Assembly: GCA_934718275.1 (NCBI GenBank)
Contig: CAKUZD010000007.1
Location: 1 to 64,000, forward strand
DNA length: 64,000 nt
Source: an uncultured Candidatus Melainabacteria bacterium
GTDB lineage: Bacteria > Cyanobacteriota > Vampirovibrionia > Gastranaerophilales > Gastranaerophilaceae
Reading direction: 5' to 3'
The notes under the pieces were generated by a model. It did not search any database and had not been told where the DNA came from. It saw nothing but the letters and a program-made list of their open reading frames with translations. Positions 63,986-64,000 of the stretch are shown piece after piece. Position 1 is the stretch's first letter, and each line of letters opens with the position of its first letter. The position numbers and the translations under genes are program-made.

Positions 63986-64000
63986 CAGCCCCCAAACAGC
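63986..64000. repeat. Subterminal repeat, right copy (cut by window end)
   Basis: CAGCCCCCAAACAGC matches 49871-49885 at 14 of 15 positions in the same orientation. If AGCCCCC repeats just beyond the window, the pair would frame the element near both ends. Confidence 0.4.

Larger units (their letters stand above)
49731..64000. mobile_element. Integrative element in a tRNA 3' end (right end outside window)
   Basis: The left border is the displaced tRNA 3' fragment. Inside are an integrase, excisionase-like protein, replication protein, two XRE regulators, a DNA glycosylase, exported orphans and a KAP-CoiA cargo operon. No capsid, tail or conjugation genes are seen in the 14.3 kb visible. It could be a satellite-like or mobilisable island, or part of a larger prophage. 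The intact tRNA should lie on the minus strand beyond 64,000. Confidence 0.75.

Overview
The window is AT-rich and comes from a Gram-negative type cell. It has lptC/lptA-like genes, a TolC/MacA-type tripartite pump, an outer-membrane lipoprotein candidate and SecD/SecF. Two pseudopilin-like proteins share the N-terminus FTLAEVLITLGIIGVVAA, and a large protein starts MGMSASQAR. From memory of such genomes, these point to a gut member of the Gastranaerophilales (Vampirovibrionia/Melainabacteria). That assignment is inference, because no rRNA gene is present.

From 1 to 35.3 kb the window is mostly housekeeping chromosome: mutS, tgt-ndk, a MATE pump, thrS, ssb with a four-carbon acid-sugar kinase and pdxA, secDF, dapA, an lptC-lptA-TPR-dprA-topA-aroE run, a tolC-macA-ABC operon, trkAH and mtnP. 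Two pseudopilin-like genes are each divergent from a small XRE regulator, with palindromes between them.

From 35.3 to 49.7 kb the chromosome is looser. It holds orphan proteins (a 550-aa protein and an HExxH protein), an M20 peptidase, dnaB, pncC and long non-coding mosaic repeats. The repeat modules recur in both orientations and include REP-like hairpins starting with GTAG. A 14-copy CATAG microsatellite sits just upstream of the HExxH gene. A REP-associated tyrosine transposase (RAYT) gene is framed by 44-nt inverted repeats whose hairpins also start with GTAG. A truncated HD-GYP gene ends this stretch.

From 49.73 kb to the window end lies an integrative element in a tRNA 3' end. A displaced tRNA 3' fragment and its terminator mark the left border; the intact tRNA should lie just past 64,000. 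The core has a tyrosine integrase with an HTH-like insertion, a primase/RepA-like ATPase protein, an excisionase-like protein and two XRE regulators. A family-4 uracil-DNA glycosylase, two exported proteins, a LuxR-type HTH protein and an orphan follow. The left end carries a cargo operon: a 1288-aa KAP P-loop NTPase with membrane segments, a CoiA-like nuclease and a 219-aa orphan. This operon is the best candidate for an undescribed system, most likely defence against phage or plasmids.
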